Shown piece after piece: positions 1 to 8,800 of a stretch of 64,000 nt of DNA. The stretch is from Microbacterium timonense. GTDB taxonomy: Bacteria; Actinomycetota; Actinomycetes; Actinomycetales; Microbacteriaceae. The notes below the pieces were generated by a model. The model was not told the origin of the DNA. It saw nothing but the letters and a program-made list of their open reading frames with translations, and made no database searches. Each line of letters opens with the position of its first letter. The first letter of the stretch is position 1. The position numbers were made by a program, and so were the translations under genes. Where the stretch lies: positions 984,977 through 1,048,976 of the forward strand of contig NZ_OLMV01000001.1 in assembly GCF_900292075.1 (NCBI RefSeq). Direction: 5' to 3'.

Positions 1-145
1 GCACCACGACACGTCCCGACGCGACGACCGTGCCGGGTGCGTCCGCGAGCGCGGCGCTGCCGGCCAGCGCAACCGCGGTCACCACGGCGATGCTGGCGGC
101 GACGGCGGACATGCCACCGACGACCAATCTGGTCCGTGCCTCCAC
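1..145 (-). CDS. Exported protein, N-terminal fragment (cut by window edge)
   Basis: Only the first 48 codons lie in the window. A GTG at 145-143 is preceded by a GGGAGG ribosome site 6-7 nt away. The peptide starts with a short charged segment (MEARTR), followed by a hydrophobic core to about residue 30 and an AALA-type cleavage region near residue 35, so it is a likely Sec signal peptide. Nothing beyond the signal region is visible, so no function can be assigned. It is transcribed away from phoH2; the 230-nt gap between them holds the phoH2 terminator and a 12-nt palindrome at 180-191 (CGTTGTTCAACG) that could be an operator. Confidence 0.6.
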   Translation of the reverse strand, partial: MEARTRLVVGGMSAVAASIAVVTAVALAGSAALADAPGTVVASGRVVV

Positions 146-321
146 GTCTCGCCTCCCTTCGCGCGCAGCGTCGTATGACCGTTGTTCAACGATGTGCTCT
201 ATCAATGGTGACAGACCTCGAGCGTTGCGCGCACCGCAGGCCATGAGACTCTTCTCATCGTGCTTCAGCGTCGCGGCACCAGCGCGGCGCGCGGTGGCGG
301 GCGGAGCGCGGCCACACGAAG

Positions 322-349
322 AGGCCCGGGGAACGCATTCCCCGGGCCT
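322..349 (-). terminator. Hairpin terminator of phoH2
   Basis: A perfect 10-bp inverted repeat (AGGCCCGGGG / CCCCGGGCCT) with an 8-nt loop begins 27 nt beyond the phoH2 stop codon. There is no U-tract, which is common for terminators in GC-rich actinobacteria. Confidence 0.75.
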
Positions 350-375
350 GGCCCGTCAGTCCCGACGGGCGCGCC

Positions 376-1746
376 TCACGCCAGCTCGCCGGCCTCCAGC
401 AGGTCGGTCACGAGTGCGGCGATCGCGGATCGTTCGGAGCGCACCAGTGTGACGTGGCCGAACAGCCCGTGGCCCTTGAGGGTCTCGATCACCGAGGCGA
501 CTCCGTCGTGTCGGCCCACGCGCAGGTTGTCGCGCTGCCCCACGTCGTGGGTCAGCACGACCCGCGAGTTCTGGCCGATGCGGCTGAGCACCGTCAGCAG
601 CACGTTGCGCTCCAGCGACTGGGCCTCGTCGACGATCACGAACGCGTCATGCAGCGACCGTCCGCGGATGTGCGTGAGAGGCAGCACCTCGAGGAGGCCG
701 CGCTCGACGACCTCGTCCAGGACATTCGTCGACACCACCGAGCCGAGCGTGTCGAAGACCGCCTGCCCCCACGGGTTCATCTTCTCCTGCTGGTCGCCCG
801 GCAGGTAGCCCAGCTCCTGACCGCCGACCGCGAAGAGCGGCCGGAACACGATGATCTTCCGCTGCTGTTGGCGCTCCAGGACCGCTTCCAGCGCCGCGCA
901 CAGCGCCAGCGCCGACTTGCCCGTGCCGGCGCGGCCGCCCAGCGAGACGATGCCCACGTCGGGGTCCAGCAGAAGATCGATGGCGATGCGCTGCTCGGCC
1001 GAACGACCGTGCAGGCCGAACACCTCTCGATCGCCGCGGACGAGGCGATACTCCCCGTCCCCGACCACGCGGCCCAGCGCCGATCCGCGCTCGGAGTGGA
1101 TGATGAGGCCGGTGTTCACCGGCAGACCACGCACCTCGTCACTGGACGCGACCTCGCTCTCGTACAGGTCGCTGATGTCATCGCCCGAGACATCGAGTTC
1201 GGCGATGCCGGTCCAGCCGGAGTCGACCGCCTGCTCGGCGAGATACTCCTCCGCGGTGATGCCCAGGGATGCCGCCTTGACGCGCATCGGCAGATCCTTC
1301 GAGACGACCGTCACCTCCTGTCCGTCCTGGGCGAGGTGCATGGCGACGGCCAGGATGCGGCTGTCGTTGTCGCCGAGCCGCATGCCCGAGGGCAGTACGG
1401 TCGCGTCGGTGTTGTTGAGCTCCACGCGCAGCGTGCCGCCGCGGCCGACGGGAACGGGGAAGTCCAGGCGCCCGTGTTCGACCCGCAGTTCGTCCAGGTG
1501 CCGCAGCGCCTGACGGGCGAAGTAGCCGATCTCGGGGTCGTGTCGCTTGCCTTCGAGCTCGGTGACCACCACCACGGGGATCACGACGTTGTGCTCGGCG
1601 AAGCGGAAGAACGCCCGCGGATCGCTCAGCAGCACGGAGGTGTCGAGGACATAGGTCCGCAGATCCTGGTCGGGCAGATCCCGATCGGACAGGGCGACCT
1701 GCTCGCTGTCCTGACTGCGCTGCTCGTGTGGTGCTCGTGTGGTCAC
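376..1746 (-). CDS. phoH2: PhoH family protein with N-terminal PIN domain (PhoH2)
   Basis: A 456-residue PIN-PhoH fusion, the PhoH2 type described as an ATP-dependent RNA helicase/ribonuclease. The PIN nuclease domain spans roughly residues 30-170, with acidic residues at D35 and in GDNDSR (126-131). The PhoH ATPase spans about 235-456, with Walker [10 protein letters not shown] (270-278) and Walker [10 protein letters not shown] (368-376). I chose GTG 1746 because GGGAG lies 6 nt upstream; an in-frame GTG at 1773 has no ribosome site. Length and order match the actinobacterial family. The gene is monocistronic, with a hairpin in its leader and a terminator downstream. Function is assigned by family, cytoplasmic. 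Confidence 0.92.
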   Translation of the reverse strand: MTTRAPHEQRSQDSEQVALSDRDLPDQDLRTYVLDTSVLLSDPRAFFRFAEHNVVIPVVVVTELEGKRHDPEIGYFARQALRHLDELRVEHGRLDFPVPVGRGGTLRVELNNTDATVLPSGMRLGDNDSRILAVAMHLAQDGQEVTVVSKDLPMRVKAASLGITAEEYLAEQAVDSGWTGIAELDVSGDDISDLYESEVASSDEVRGLPVNTGLIIHSERGSALGRVVGDGEYRLVRGDREVFGLHGRSAEQRIAIDLLLDPDVGIVSLGGRAGTGKSALALCAALEAVLERQQQRKIIVFRPLFAVGGQELGYLPGDQQEKMNPWGQAVFDTLGSVVSTNVLDEVVERGLLEVLPLTHIRGRSLHDAFVIVDEAQSLERNVLLTVLSRIGQNSRVVLTHDVGQRDNLRVGRHDGVASVIETLKGHGLFGHVTLVRSERSAIAALVTDLLEAGELA

Positions 1747-1760
1747 AACCCACTCCCGCC

Positions 1761-1777
1761 CCGGGTGTTTCACCCGG
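1761..1777 (-). other. Hairpin in the phoH2 leader
   Basis: A 7-bp perfect stem (CCGGGTG / CACCCGG) with a TTT loop ends 14 nt before the preferred phoH2 start and overlaps the upstream alternative start. It could modulate translation or stop upstream transcription; it is too short to be a strong terminator. Confidence 0.4.
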
Positions 1778-1928
1778 CAGTCACGAGTCGACCAGGGGAC
1801 CGAGTCGAGATCGTGAAACGCGATCCATGAGGCCGACTCGACCGGGCTCCTTGCCCGATGCGATCACGCTACGACGGCACGCCGACATCGCTCGCACTCG
1901 ACACGCCCGAAGTGCATGACGTCTTGGT

Positions 1929-1952
1929 GAACGGATGCCGCGGCATCCGTTC
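1929..1952 (-). terminator. Palindromic terminator of the class V PLP gene
   Basis: A perfect 24-bp palindrome built around GGATGCCGCGGCATCC starts 4 nt after the stop codon of the upstream gene. Its arms contain the GGATGCC heptamer that recurs throughout the window. Confidence 0.65.
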
Positions 1953-1955
1953 GGC

Positions 1956-3086
1956 TCACCAGACCCGGGCAGAGGCGAACGCGGCCAGCGCGTCGCCGAA
2001 GAGACGCAGCGTGTCGGCGCCCGTGCCGACGTGGGGTGAGACGCGGATGCGGCCGCCGCGGGTCGTGACGGTCAGCCCGTGGTTGACCAGCGACGCGCTG
2101 AGCGGGGCCGCGTCCTGCGGCGCAGGCTCCAGCGTGACGATCCCCGCGCGGCGTTCGGGGTCTCGGGGGGTGATCACCGGCACGTCGTACCGATCGGCGA
2201 AGAACATGACGTCCGCCGCACGCTCGGACAGCACGGACTCGATGTTCGCGACGCCGACGTCGACGATCTCCCGCAGTGCCGTGGCGAGCCTGCCGGCGGC
2301 CAGCGTGTCGACCCGGGAGACGGCGAAGGCCCGCGCCGACGGCGCGGGAGCCGGCACCGTGTCGACCGGCAGCCCGCCGTCCACACCGCCGAATCCCGAC
2401 AGCACCGGGGCGATGCGCTCCAGCGCCCGCTCGCCGAACCAGGCGAACCCCGTGCCCCGCCCGGCCCGCAGCCACTTGTAGCCGTGGCCGCATACGACAT
2501 CCGCGGCCAGGTAGTCGGCCTGCACCATGCCGAAGCCCTGGATCGCGTCCACGATGAGAAGCCGGTCCCCGATCACCTCGCGCAGCGCGGCGAGATCGGC
2601 GCGGTACCCGGTGCGGAAGTCGACGAGACTGACCGCGACCGCCCGGGTGTCCTCGGTCAGTGCGGAGCGCACCACGTCGGGTGTCATGAAGCCGTCGACG
2701 GGGTCCACCCACTGCGGATGGAGCGATCCGAACGACTCCGATGCCCGTGTGGCGGCCACGGTCAGACTCGGGAACTCCGCCCGGCTCAGCATGAGACCGC
2801 CCGCGATGCCGTAGAGCGCGTGCATGAGGCCGTAGGTGGTGGACGGCTGCAGGACGACCTGCGCGGCATCCGTCCCGATCAGCCGGGCGACCAGCTCCCG
2901 CGCCTGTCGCTCATGGTCGTCGACGAGCTGGATGCTGGTGCGCCGGCCCGAACCGAGCAGTTCGGTGTCGGCCTGCACTTCGGTGCGGACGGCGGGTGCC
3001 AACGGGCCGAACGCCGCCCAGTCGAGGTACCCGGGTTCCCCGTCGAACGACGCCATGTAGGAGTCCAGATCCGTCACGCGGATCAT
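1956..3086 (-). CDS. Class V aminotransferase / cysteine desulfurase-like PLP enzyme
   Basis: A 376-residue fold-type I PLP enzyme. Visible features are the cofactor-phosphate segment PSTTYG (81-86), the aspartate that pairs with the pyridine nitrogen (IVD, D180), and the Schiff-base lysine in GHGYKWLRAGRG (K204). No conserved active-site cysteine loop of NifS/SufS type is obvious, so kynureninase-like or isopenicillin-epimerase-like members are as plausible as a desulfurase. It stands alone between phoH2 and uppS with its own palindromic terminator. ATG 3086 is used; no clear ribosome site is seen. Substrate unknown. Confidence 0.8.
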   Translation of the reverse strand: MIRVTDLDSYMASFDGEPGYLDWAAFGPLAPAVRTEVQADTELLGSGRRTSIQLVDDHERQARELVARLIGTDAAQVVLQPSTTYGLMHALYGIAGGLMLSRAEFPSLTVAATRASESFGSLHPQWVDPVDGFMTPDVVRSALTEDTRAVAVSLVDFRTGYRADLAALREVIGDRLLIVDAIQGFGMVQADYLAADVVCGHGYKWLRAGRGTGFAWFGERALERIAPVLSGFGGVDGGLPVDTVPAPAPSARAFAVSRVDTLAAGRLATALREIVDVGVANIESVLSERAADVMFFADRYDVPVITPRDPERRAGIVTLEPAPQDAAPLSASLVNHGLTVTTRGGRIRVSPHVGTGADTLRLFGDALAAFASARVW

Positions 3087-3122
3087 TCTGGCAGAGGGGT
3101 GCGCGGCGGTGTGACCGGGTGC

Positions 3123-3908
3123 TCAGCCGCCGAAACGACGGTCACGCGAGGCGAAGTCACGGATCGCGCGGAGGAAGTCGACCTCGCGCAGGTCGGGGCC
3201 GAGGGCTTCGACGAAGTAGAACTCGCTGTGCGCCGACTGCCACAGCAGGAAGTCGCTGAGCCGCTGCTCCCCCGAGGTGCGGATGACCAGGTCGGGATCG
3301 GGCTGGCCACCGGTGTAGAGATGCTCGCCGATCTGCTCGGGCGTGAGGCTGGCCGCCAGCTCTTCGAGCGAACCGCCGCGCTCGTCGTGCTGAGCGATGA
3401 TGCTGCGCACAGCGTCCACGATCTCGCCGCGGCCGCCGTAGCCGACCGCCAGGTTGACGTGCATCCCGGTGTTGTCCTTGGTGCGCACCTCGACCTCCGC
3501 GAGCACCCGCGCGAGGTCCGCCGGCAGCGTGTCTGCCCGCCCCACGTGCTTGACCCGCCAGTCCCGCTCGTGGGAGACCTCGTCGGCGAGCTCGGCGATG
3601 ATCTCGATGAGGTCGGCCAGCTCGCGCGAGTCGCGCTTGCGGAGGTTGTCGTTGGACAGCAGATACAGCGACACGACGCGGATGCCGACGTCGTCGCACC
3701 AGCGCAGGAACTCCTTCATCTTCGCGGCGCCGGCCCGATGGCCGTGCGCCGCGGAGTCGTAGCCGAGCTGCTTCGCCCAACGGCGGTTGCCGTCGATCAT
3801 CATCGCCAGGTGCCGTGGCACCGTGGCCGGATCCAGCCTGCGCCGCAGGCGGTTGATGTAGAGGCGGTAGAGCGGACCCCTGCCCTCGTTCGTCGTCCCA
3901 CGCGCCAC
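3123..3908 (-). CDS. uppS: Short-chain Z-isoprenyl diphosphate synthase (UppS family)
   Basis: A 261-residue cis-prenyltransferase that elongates allylic diphosphates with isopentenyl diphosphate. The signature IDGNRRWA gives the Mg-binding D39. RTSGEQRLSDF (210-220) and WQSAHSEF (223-230) bind the IPP diphosphate and shape the dimer interface. Its neighbourhood next to hemolysin III matches that of mycobacterial Rv1086, an omega,E,Z-farnesyl diphosphate synthase, so a short-chain product feeding polyprenyl carriers is more likely than the full undecaprenyl synthase; this is inference from context. It starts at GTG 3908, immediately behind a TAGCGT box, consistent with a leaderless mRNA. Confidence 0.9.
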   Translation of the reverse strand: MARGTTNEGRGPLYRLYINRLRRRLDPATVPRHLAMMIDGNRRWAKQLGYDSAAHGHRAGAAKMKEFLRWCDDVGIRVVSLYLLSNDNLRKRDSRELADLIEIIAELADEVSHERDWRVKHVGRADTLPADLARVLAEVEVRTKDNTGMHVNLAVGYGGRGEIVDAVRSIIAQHDERGGSLEELAASLTPEQIGEHLYTGGQPDPDLVIRTSGEQRLSDFLLWQSAHSEFYFVEALGPDLREVDFLRAIRDFASRDRRFGG

Positions 3909-3914
3909 ACGCCT

Positions 3915-3920
3915 ACGCTA
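3915..3920 (-). promoter_or_regulatory. -10 box of leaderless uppS promoter
   Basis: TAGCGT, 6 nt, then the GTG start; no ribosome site is possible in that gap. Confidence 0.6.
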
Positions 3921-4008
3921 CCCCGCACCCGGCGCCCGCCCTAGCGTGGAACCGGGTTCCCGCCGCAGCGGGACGCGGTATGTTCCGTTGCCGGCATGTG
4001 CGTCCGTC

Positions 4009-4014
4009 TACGCT
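4009..4014 (+). promoter_or_regulatory. -10 box of leaderless hemolysin III promoter
   Basis: TACGCT, 6 nt, then the ATG at 4021. A TTGCCG at 3988-3993 is a possible -35 with a 15-nt spacer. Confidence 0.6.
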
Positions 4015-4020
4015 GGGGGC

Positions 4021-4764
4021 ATGAGCCGCGCCCGCCGCCTTCCCCGCGCGCCCGAAGTGCCCGTGCTTCCGCTCATGGACGCCGCCGCCGTCGACGCGGC
4101 GACTCCGGAACTCAAGCCGTCGTGGCGAGGATGGATCCACGCCGCCACCTTCCCGGTGGCCATCGCGGCCGGCGTCGTGCTCATCGTCTTCGCGCAGGGC
4201 GCGCCGGCCAAATGGGCCTCCGCCGTGTTCATGGCCACCTCGCTGCTGCTGTTCGGCAACTCGGCGCTGTACCACCGGTTCAACTGGAAGCCGCGGACCA
4301 AGTCGATCCTCAAGCGCATCGACCACGCGAACATCCTGCTGCTCATCGCCGGCACCTACACCCCCATCGCCACGCTGGCCCTCCCGCCGCAGAAGGGGAT
4401 GCTGCTGCTCATCCTCGTCTGGACCGGTGCGCTGCTGGGCATCCTGTTCCGGGTCTTCTGGATCAACGCGCCGCGCTGGCTCTACGTCGCTCTCTACCTC
4501 GTGCTGGGGTGGGCGGCCGTCATGTACATCGTCGACCTGTTCGAGGCGAACGCCCTCATGATGATCCTGGTCGTGGTGGGAGGCGTGCTGTACACCCTGG
4601 GCGCTGTCGTCTACGCGCTCAAGCGCCCCAATCCGTGGCCCGGCCATTTCGGCTTCCACGAGATCTTCCACGTGTGCACGGTGCTGGCATTCCTCTGCCA
4701 CTGGACCGCGTGCCTGCTGATCGCGCTGCACCCGCTCGCGCCATCGCTCGGCGTGCCCGCCTGA
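4021..4764 (+). CDS. trhA: Hemolysin III family membrane protein (TrhA / PAQR-like)
   Basis: A 247-residue integral membrane protein with about seven hydrophobic segments after a 35-residue cytoplasmic start. The metal-site residues of the PAQR/hemolysin III family are seen: ALYHRFNW after the second segment, and HEIFHVCTVLAFLCHW near the C terminus, with histidines likely binding zinc. Bacterial members are linked to membrane-lipid homeostasis; the name hemolysin is historical. It is adjacent to uppS on the opposite strand, the same pairing as Rv1085c/Rv1086 in mycobacteria. The ATG at 4021 is favoured because a -10 box ends 6 nt before it. Confidence 0.88.
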   Translation: MSRARRLPRAPEVPVLPLMDAAAVDAATPELKPSWRGWIHAATFPVAIAAGVVLIVFAQGAPAKWASAVFMATSLLLFGNSALYHRFNWKPRTKSILKRIDHANILLLIAGTYTPIATLALPPQKGMLLLILVWTGALLGILFRVFWINAPRWLYVALYLVLGWAAVMYIVDLFEANALMMILVVVGGVLYTLGAVVYALKRPNPWPGHFGFHEIFHVCTVLAFLCHWTACLLIALHPLAPSLGVPA

Positions 4765-4773
4765 CGGCGCACC

Positions 4774-5103
4774 TCAGCGCTGCGGGCCCGGCTTCTCGTC
4801 GTCACCCGATTCCGGGGTCCCGTCTCCCGCCGCGTCGATGCTCTGGTCGTCGACCTCCGTCGCCTCGACGGCTCGCGCGGCCTGCTCCTGCGCGTCCAGC
4901 TCCTCCTGGATGTCGGCGCGCACCCGGCCGCGCCGGATCCGGCGCATCATGTCCCACACCAGGAAGATCACGGCGATCGCGATGAGCGCCGTGAAGAGGA
5001 AGCCCACCACTCCGGGCGTGACGAGGTCGGGATCGACGGCCGGCGTCGGAGTCGGTGTCGGCGTGGCCGCAGCGCGGGCGAAGGCGGCGAGCGCGTGATG
5101 CAT
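4774..5103 (-). CDS. Small single-pass membrane protein, function unknown
   Basis: A 109-residue protein. It has an alanine-rich start, a TPTPTP stretch near residue 18, one transmembrane helix at about 32-52 (GVVGFLFTALIAIAVIFLVW), a basic RRIRRGR stop-transfer segment, then an acidic cytoplasmic tail. The outward N terminus and TM-basic-acidic layout resemble the small protein found between mca and hemolysin III in mycobacteria (Rv1083 position). A GAGGA ribosome site precedes ATG 5103. It converges with trhA with a 9-nt gap and diverges from the DUF4307 gene. Confidence 0.75.
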   Translation of the reverse strand: MHHALAAFARAAATPTPTPTPAVDPDLVTPGVVGFLFTALIAIAVIFLVWDMMRRIRRGRVRADIQEELDAQEQAARAVEATEVDDQSIDAAGDGTPESGDDEKPGPQR

Positions 5104-5214
5104 GGGGTCCTCGCTCTGCCCGCGGAGCGGGCGGTGTCATCGGGTGTGCGCACGAGCGCATAGCCTGGAGTCCAGCCTAATCTCCCCTCACGACCGACCA
5201 GACCGAGGAGCGGC

Positions 5215-5622
5215 ATGACCACCCAGGACATGCTCGACGAGCGTTACGGGCGTCGCCGCTCCCCCGCTCGGCGCTGGCTGATCGCGGCGGGGGCGCTGAT
5301 CGCCGTCGGCGTCGTCGCGTTGTTCGGCTGGTTCACCGTCCAGGGAGCGCTGGACGACGTCGATTCGGACACGACGTCGTTCGAGGTCTCGGACGAGCAT
5401 TCCGTGACGCTGGGCTTCCAGATCACCTCGCCTCCCGGCTCGGCGGTGGCGTGCGCCATCGAGGCCCAGGATGAGGATCATGGTGTCGTCGGCTTCCGCG
5501 TGGTCGAGATCCCGGCATCCGAGCTCCATGCCCGCGCGTTCCGCGAGGTGATCCCCACCACGGCCCTGGCAACCACCGGCTTCGTGAACTCGTGCTGGGT
5601 TTTGCCTGCACCGGCGGGGTGA
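5215..5622 (+). CDS. DUF4307 membrane protein
   Basis: 135 residues with a short cytoplasmic start containing YGRRRSPARRW, one transmembrane helix at about 22-43, and a C-terminal extracytoplasmic beta-rich domain with two cysteines (VACAIEAQ and VNSCWV) that could form a disulfide. This is the DUF4307 layout. The gene sits directly upstream of greA on the same strand; in mycobacteria the homologue Rv1081c also neighbours greA. GAGGAG lies 4 nt before ATG 5215. Molecular role unknown. Confidence 0.8.
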   Translation: MTTQDMLDERYGRRRSPARRWLIAAGALIAVGVVALFGWFTVQGALDDVDSDTTSFEVSDEHSVTLGFQITSPPGSAVACAIEAQDEDHGVVGFRVVEIPASELHARAFREVIPTTALATTGFVNSCWVLPAPAG

Positions 5623-5727
5623 CGTAGTCTGACGTGACTGCAGTCGATCGCGCCCTGGCCGTGAGCCGGGGCGTTCGGTTTATGCCGTCCCGTCCCACAG
5701 CGGCGGGGCCGAAAGAAGGAGTCAGTC

Positions 5728-6216
5728 GTGTCCGACGCCCCCGTGACCTTCCTCACCCAGGACGCCTACGACCGCCTGGCCGCCGAGCTGGAGCACCTCT
5801 CGACGACCGGCCGCGAGGAGATCGCCAAGCGCATCGAGGCCGCCCGTGAAGAGGGCGACCTCAAGGAGAACGGCGGCTATCACGCTGCCAAGGACGAGCA
5901 GGGCAAGCAGGAGGCGCGCATCCGCACGCTCCAGGAGCTGCTGAAGAACGCCAAGGTCGGCGAGGCTCCGGAGAGCACCGGCGTGGTCGAGCCCGGCACC
6001 GTCGTGACGGCGGTGATCGCCGGCGGCGAGGAGGTCTTCCTCCTGGGCAACCGTGAGATCGCCGCCGGGTCGGAGCTGGACGTCTACAGCGAGGCTTCGC
6101 CGCTGGGGACCGCCATCCTCGGCCGCAAGGAGGGCGAGAAGACCTCGTACACCGCTCCCAACGGCCGCGAGATCACCGTCGAGATCCTCAAGGTCGAGAC
6201 CTACAACGGCCGGTAG
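5728..6216 (+). CDS. greA: Transcription elongation factor GreA
   Basis: 162 residues, the standard GreA length. The N-terminal antiparallel coiled coil (about residues 12-75) carries the tip EEGDLKENGGYHAAKDEQ, with the acidic pair D44 and E47 that reaches into RNA polymerase and activates transcript cleavage. The C-terminal FKBP-like domain binds polymerase. It rescues backtracked complexes. The GTG start at 5728 follows AAGGAG by about 6 nt. It converges with ilvA across 18 nt. Confidence 0.96.
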   Translation: MSDAPVTFLTQDAYDRLAAELEHLSTTGREEIAKRIEAAREEGDLKENGGYHAAKDEQGKQEARIRTLQELLKNAKVGEAPESTGVVEPGTVVTAVIAGGEEVFLLGNREIAAGSELDVYSEASPLGTAILGRKEGEKTSYTAPNGREITVEILKVETYNGR

Positions 6217-6234
6217 CCGCCGTCTCGCGCCCGC

Positions 6235-7512
6235 TCAATCGAGGACGACGGTCGGCGCGTAGCCGGCCTCTTCCAGCACCGCGATCACGTGCGCGCGGTG
6301 CTCCTCGCCGCGCGTCTCGACGCTCAGCTGCAGGATCACCTCGCTGATCTGCAGCCCCTGCCCGTGCCGGGTGTGGAGCACCTCGATCACGTTGGCGCCG
6401 GCGATCGCCAGCAGCTCCGACACGCGCGCCAGCTGACCGGGGCGGTCGGGAAGAGGGATGCGCAACGTCATGTACCGACCGGATGCCGCCAGTCCGTGCG
6501 CGACGACACGCTGCAGCAGCAGCGGGTCGATGTTGCCGCCCGACAGCACCGTCACCGTCGGACCGTGCGCGACGATCTTGCCGGCGAGGATCGCCGCGAC
6601 GCCGACCGCGCCGGCCGGCTCGACGACCTGCTTGGCCCGCTCGAGCAGGACCAGCAGGGCACGGGCGATGTCGTCCTCCGACACTGTCACGACATCGTCC
6701 ACGAGATCGCGGATGATCTCGAAAGGAAGGTCGCCGGGACGTGCGACCGCGATGCCGTCGGCGATCGTCGGCGTCGTGGCGACCTCGATCGGGTGCCCGG
6801 CTTCCAGCGACGGCGGGTATGCGGCCGAGTTCGCCGCCTGCACGCCGATGACACGGATGGTGCGCCCCTCCGCGGCTGCGCGCGCCTTCACGGCGGCCGC
6901 GACGCCGGCGATGAGCCCTCCCCCGCCGATGCCGACCACGACGGTGTCGAGGTCGGGCACCTCGTCCATCAGCTCGAGGCCGAGCGTGCCCTGGCCGGCG
7001 ATGACGTCGGGGTGGTCGAACGGGTGGATGAAGACCGCCCCGGTGCGCTCGGCGAACTCCGCCGCCATCCGCAGCGGTGTCTCGACCGTGGCCCCCTCCA
7101 GCACCACGTCGGCGCCGTACCCGCGGGTGGCCAGGAGCTTCGGGACGGGGACGCCCAGCGGCATGAAGATCGTGGCCGGGATGCCGAGGGCCTTCGCGGC
7201 CATCGCGACTCCCTGGGCGTGATTGCCCGCCGAAGCGGCGACGACGCCGCGGGCCCGCTCCTCCGGTGTGAGGCGCGAGAGCCGGTAGGTGGCACCGCGG
7301 ATCTTGAACGAGCCGGTGCGCTGCAGGTTCTCGAGCTTCAGGTGCACGGGCACGCCCAGGAGGTCCGACAGGTGCTGGGACTCCTCGAGCGGAGTGTGCG
7401 AGATGACGCCCTCGAGGGTGGCCGCGGCATCCGAGAAATCGGCGAGCGTCGGAACGGCGGCGCCGGGGGCCGCCCCGGCCGCGCGGTCGGCGGAAGGCAT
7501 GGCGGTGGTCAC
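6235..7512 (-). CDS. ilvA: Threonine ammonia-lyase (threonine dehydratase) with ACT domain
   Basis: A 425-residue PLP fold-II enzyme converting threonine to 2-oxobutanoate and ammonia. The Schiff-base lysine is K70 in GSFKIRGA, SAGNHAQGVA contacts the substrate carboxylate, and GIGGGGLIAG binds PLP phosphate. The last 80 residues form a single ACT-like domain (MTLRIPLPDRPGQLARVSELL), typical of the shorter IlvA/TdcB group rather than the two-ACT biosynthetic enzyme, so a catabolic role is possible. I place the start at GTG 7512: it overlaps the upstream permease stop by four bases (GTGA) and has GAGGAG about 9 nt upstream, which implies translational coupling. Confidence 0.93.
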   Translation of the reverse strand: MTTAMPSADRAAGAAPGAAVPTLADFSDAAATLEGVISHTPLEESQHLSDLLGVPVHLKLENLQRTGSFKIRGATYRLSRLTPEERARGVVAASAGNHAQGVAMAAKALGIPATIFMPLGVPVPKLLATRGYGADVVLEGATVETPLRMAAEFAERTGAVFIHPFDHPDVIAGQGTLGLELMDEVPDLDTVVVGIGGGGLIAGVAAAVKARAAAEGRTIRVIGVQAANSAAYPPSLEAGHPIEVATTPTIADGIAVARPGDLPFEIIRDLVDDVVTVSEDDIARALLVLLERAKQVVEPAGAVGVAAILAGKIVAHGPTVTVLSGGNIDPLLLQRVVAHGLAASGRYMTLRIPLPDRPGQLARVSELLAIAGANVIEVLHTRHGQGLQISEVILQLSVETRGEEHRAHVIAVLEEAGYAPTVVLD

Positions 7513-8714
7513 GAGCGGACTCTCCTCTGCCGGGGGACGGTGCTCCAGATGAGGTCGCCGGTGGGTTTGGCCCCTGTCTGCCAGGCACGCTCCGCCAGAT
7601 ACACGGCGACGACGTTGACGAAGGCTGCCAGCGGCACGGCGAACAGCGCTCCGGGGATGCCGGCGATCATCGCGCCACCGGCGACGACGAGGACCACCGC
7701 CAGCGGATGGACCTTCACCGCCGAGCCCATCAGCAGCGGCTGCAGCACGTGGCCCTCCAGCTGCTGCACGCCCAGCACGACGACGAGCATCCACAGCGCG
7801 ATCCACGGGCCGTTGTAGACGAGCGCGAGGAAGACGGCGACGGCGCCGGTGACCACCGCACCGACGATCGGGACGAACGATCCGAGGAAGACCAGCACCG
7901 CGACCGGGATGGGCAGCGGAACGCCCAGCAGCGCGGCTCCGAGGCCGATGCCGATGGCGTCGATGGTGGCCACCAGCAGCTGGGTGCGGGCGTAGTTGAC
8001 GACGGTGACCCAGCCGGCGCGGCCGGCGCCGTCGGCGGCCGGACGGGCCTTCTTCGGGAACAGGCGAAGCGTCCACCGCCAGATGCCGGCGCCGTCTGCG
8101 AGGAGGCAGAGCAGGATGAAGAGGGCCAGCAGCGCGCCGGTGGCGACGTGACCGATGGTGCTGCCGATCGCGAGGGCGCCCGACCACAGCAGCTCGGCCT
8201 GCTCCTGCAGGAAGGCGAAGCCCTGGTCCAGCATCCCGTCGATCTGATCGGCTGTCAGGTGCAGGGGGCCGTCGATGAGGTACTGGCGGAACTGGGCGAC
8301 GGCGGCGACGGTGCGCTCCTGCACCGAATCCCATTGCTGCATGATCTGCCAGACCACCAGCCACAGCAGGCCCGTCACGATCGCCAGCGTTCCGACGACG
8401 GAGATGACGATCGCGAGCCAACGCGGCACCCGGTGGCGCAGCATCCAGGCGAACGCGGGCCACAGCAGTGCGGTGATGAGGATCGCGATCAGCAGCGGGA
8501 TGACGAGCAGCTTCAGCTGCATCACGAGCCAGATCGCGATGCCGATCGCGACGGCCACGACGATCAGCCGCCAGGAGTACGCCGTGACGATGCGCAGTCC
8601 GCGCGGCACGGACGCGGACGTCTCGGTCGAGACGATCCTGCTGCGATCCCGCACGGCGTCGAACAGCGAGCCGCGGGGCTTGTCGTCGGAGCCGCTCGTT
8701 CGCCCAGTGCTCAT
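7509..8714 (-). CDS. AI-2E family transporter (TqsA/PerM-like permease)
   Basis: A 401-residue membrane protein with about eight transmembrane segments: paired helices at about 45-100, a long amphipathic loop with VQERTVAAVAQFRQYL, and a C-terminal cluster with GVPLPIPVAVLVFLGSFVPIVGAVV, the family hallmark. Members are called autoinducer-2 exporters, but most actinobacterial ones are of unknown substrate and some are Na/H-antiport linked. It is cotranscribed with ilvA through a 4-bp overlap, hinting at an amino-acid-related export role; this is speculative. ATG 8714 follows a TAGACT box by 6 nt (leaderless). Confidence 0.85.
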   Translation of the reverse strand: MSTGRTSGSDDKPRGSLFDAVRDRSRIVSTETSASVPRGLRIVTAYSWRLIVVAVAIGIAIWLVMQLKLLVIPLLIAILITALLWPAFAWMLRHRVPRWLAIVISVVGTLAIVTGLLWLVVWQIMQQWDSVQERTVAAVAQFRQYLIDGPLHLTADQIDGMLDQGFAFLQEQAELLWSGALAIGSTIGHVATGALLALFILLCLLADGAGIWRWTLRLFPKKARPAADGAGRAGWVTVVNYARTQLLVATIDAIGIGLGAALLGVPLPIPVAVLVFLGSFVPIVGAVVTGAVAVFLALVYNGPWIALWMLVVVLGVQQLEGHVLQPLLMGSAVKVHPLAVVLVVAGGAMIAGIPGALFAVPLAAFVNVVAVYLAERAWQTGAKPTGDLIWSTVPRQRRVRS

Positions 8715-8720
8715 TGGCCC

Positions 8721-8726
8721 AGTCTA
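8721..8726 (-). promoter_or_regulatory. -10 box of leaderless permease-ilvA promoter
   Basis: TAGACT, 6 nt, then ATG 8714. Confidence 0.6.
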
Positions 8727-8788
8727 GGCGCGTCGCATTCCGCACCGGTCATGGATCGGGCCGCCGCACCGATGTCCGAACCGCTCGT

Positions 8789-8794
8789 TACGCT
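8789..8794 (+). promoter_or_regulatory. -10 box of leaderless YcaQ-family promoter
   Basis: TACGCT, GACCCC, then GTG 8801: identical hexamer and spacing to the hemolysin III promoter. Confidence 0.6.
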
Positions 8795-8800
8795 GACCCC

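Noticed and set aside
2079..3944. 621-residue plus-strand open frame
   Set aside because: It runs antisense across the PLP enzyme and uppS, has no family features and low-complexity composition. GC-rich DNA keeps such frames open.
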